NCBI RefSeq assembly: GCF_052857255.1
Contig: NC_135500.1
Coordinates: 44,952,772-45,016,771 of the forward strand
Direction: 5' to 3'
Length of the DNA stretch: 64,000 bases
DNA from: Amblyomma americanum
Lineage: Eukaryota; Arthropoda; Arachnida; Ixodida; Ixodidae
Shown: positions 63,772 through 64,000 of the stretch, in pieces
Layout: the number at the start of each line of letters is the position of its first letter
How positions within the stretch are numbered: the first letter of the stretch is position 1
Translations under genes and position numbers: made by a program
Notes under the pieces: generated by a model
The model's input: the letters and a program-made list of their open reading frames with translations, nothing else
Databases searched by the model: none
Told to the model about the DNA's origin: nothing

Positions 63772-64000
63772 TTCATAACTTCAGAAACAGTTTTCACGCG
63801 TATCACACGGACACTTGTAAAATCGAGGTGTTCAGATCTTGCTCGTTTTGGTCTAAAACAGCTTGTTTCGTTGTATTAAGCACGAATACACGCTTTTCGC
63901 GAAGTTATGAGAGAAAAAGTTTTGACGCTTATCACACGGACACTTGTAAAACCGATGTGTTCAGATCTAGATCGTTTTGTCTAAAACAGCTTGCTTCGCT
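63772..64000 (+). repeat. Family-I unit I6, cut by window edge
   Basis: Starts with the E monomer, GATCTTGCTCG and GATCTAGATCGTTTTGTC exactly as in I4 and I5. The array therefore continues beyond the window in the same register. Confidence 0.85.

Larger units (their letters stand above)
1334..63784 (+). repeat. E-type marker monomers (TTCATAACTTCAG), 33 copies
   Basis: In these monomers the usual TTATGAGAG is replaced by TTCATAACTTCAG, usually followed by TTTTCACGCG and CGAGGTGTTCAG. Starts: 1334, 1967, 3755, 4388, 6820, 7453, 8985, 9618, 11662, 12295, 14835, 16367, 17126, 19406, 21470, 22626, 23660, 24816, 26225, 27366, 28378, 30536, 33596, 36162, 41681, 42436, 46150, 49112, 51553, 55025, 57985, 60814, 63772. 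Those at 22626, 24816 and 41681 read TTCATACCTTCAG; those at 30536 and 33596 read TTCATAACTTCTG. In the first five family-A units they come in pairs exactly 633 bp apart. They serve as phase marks of the HOR. Confidence 0.92.
1..64000 (+). repeat. 129-bp tandem satellite array filling the whole window
   Basis: The same unit recurs head to tail from first to last base. Landmarks in order within a monomer are AGCTCGTTT(T/C)GG, TCTAAAACAGCTTGTTTCG, TTGTATTAAGCACGAATAC, ATGCTTTTCGCGCAG, TTATGAGAGAAAAAG, TTTTGACGCGTATCACAC and GGACACTTGTAAAACCGATG. The AGCTCG landmark near 121, 250 and 379 is spaced exactly 129 bp; many other monomers are 126-128 bp through small indels, and one class is about 113 bp. 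All copies I read are in the + orientation. The consensus has 52 G+C in 129. Long distances divide well into this unit (2190/17, 2184/17, 2829/22, 901/7). This is classic eukaryotic satellite organisation. I do not recognise the family or species. Confidence 0.98.

Noticed and set aside
1..64000. CRISPR-like array
   Set aside because: There are no unique spacers: the whole 129-bp unit is repeated, there is no short direct repeat alternating with unique sequence, and no cas genes are present.
1..64000. Transposon or retroelement ends inside the array
   Set aside because: Every breakpoint I examined joins monomer sequence to monomer sequence. I saw no terminal repeats, target-site duplication, poly-A tail or transposase/reverse-transcriptase motif.
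1..64000. RNA genes (tRNA, 5S rRNA, U-snRNA) as the repeat unit
   Set aside because: I found no B-box-like GGTTCGANNCC, no cloverleaf and no recognised rRNA or snRNA core in the 129-bp consensus.
1..64000. Bacterial or phage coding region with promoters and terminators
   Set aside because: No non-repeat sequence, ribosome-binding site pattern or gene order exists. Oligo-T runs such as GTTTTG are part of the monomer and lack a stable upstream hairpin.

Overview
All 64,000 bases are one uninterrupted tandem satellite array. I see no unique sequence, no convincing gene, no RNA gene and no inserted mobile element. The basic monomer is 129 bp, with many related variants of about 113-130 bp, so the window holds roughly 500 monomers. 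Every monomer I read points the same way. The consensus is about 40% G+C (52 of 129) and is not CpG-poor: 10 CpG per monomer against about 5.2 expected from its base composition. Scale, monomer size and higher-order structure point to a eukaryotic chromosome, such as a centromeric, pericentromeric or subtelomeric heterochromatin block. I cannot name the species. The dense CpG argues weakly against a heavily CpG-methylated genome.

The monomers are arranged in higher-order repeats (HORs) that change along the window. From 1 to about 19.4 kb the units (family A) are 2.2-3.1 kb long. They are marked by one or two 'E' monomers carrying TTCATAACTTCAG, and three unit lengths form a 256-bp ladder (2165, 2421, 2677). 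From 19.4 to 48.6 kb the array is a mosaic of family-A pieces and a second, roughly 1-kb cassette (B). It is dominated by near-perfect tandem duplications: 2190 bp at 20.6-25.0 kb, 1012 bp at 27.1-29.0 kb, 3060 bp at 29.0-35.1 kb, 2184 bp at 36.6-41.0 kb and 3714 bp at 42.1-48.6 kb. From 49.1 kb to the end, five more regular units of 2.4-3.5 kb (family I) combine one E monomer, one B cassette and a GGATCAAG-type segment.

One forward frame of the 129-bp monomer lacks stop codons. Because 129 is 43 codons, that frame stays open across neighbouring monomers and yields apparent proteins of up to 334 residues built from a 43-residue repeat. I treat these as by-products of the repeat and not as genes: starts are arbitrary, frames shift at every indel-bearing monomer, and all E monomers close the frame. 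No operon, pathway or regulatory circuit can be described. The biological content lies in the organisation and recent history of the satellite: nested duplication, local expansion and contraction, and a TTCGTTG motif resembling half of a CENP-B box.
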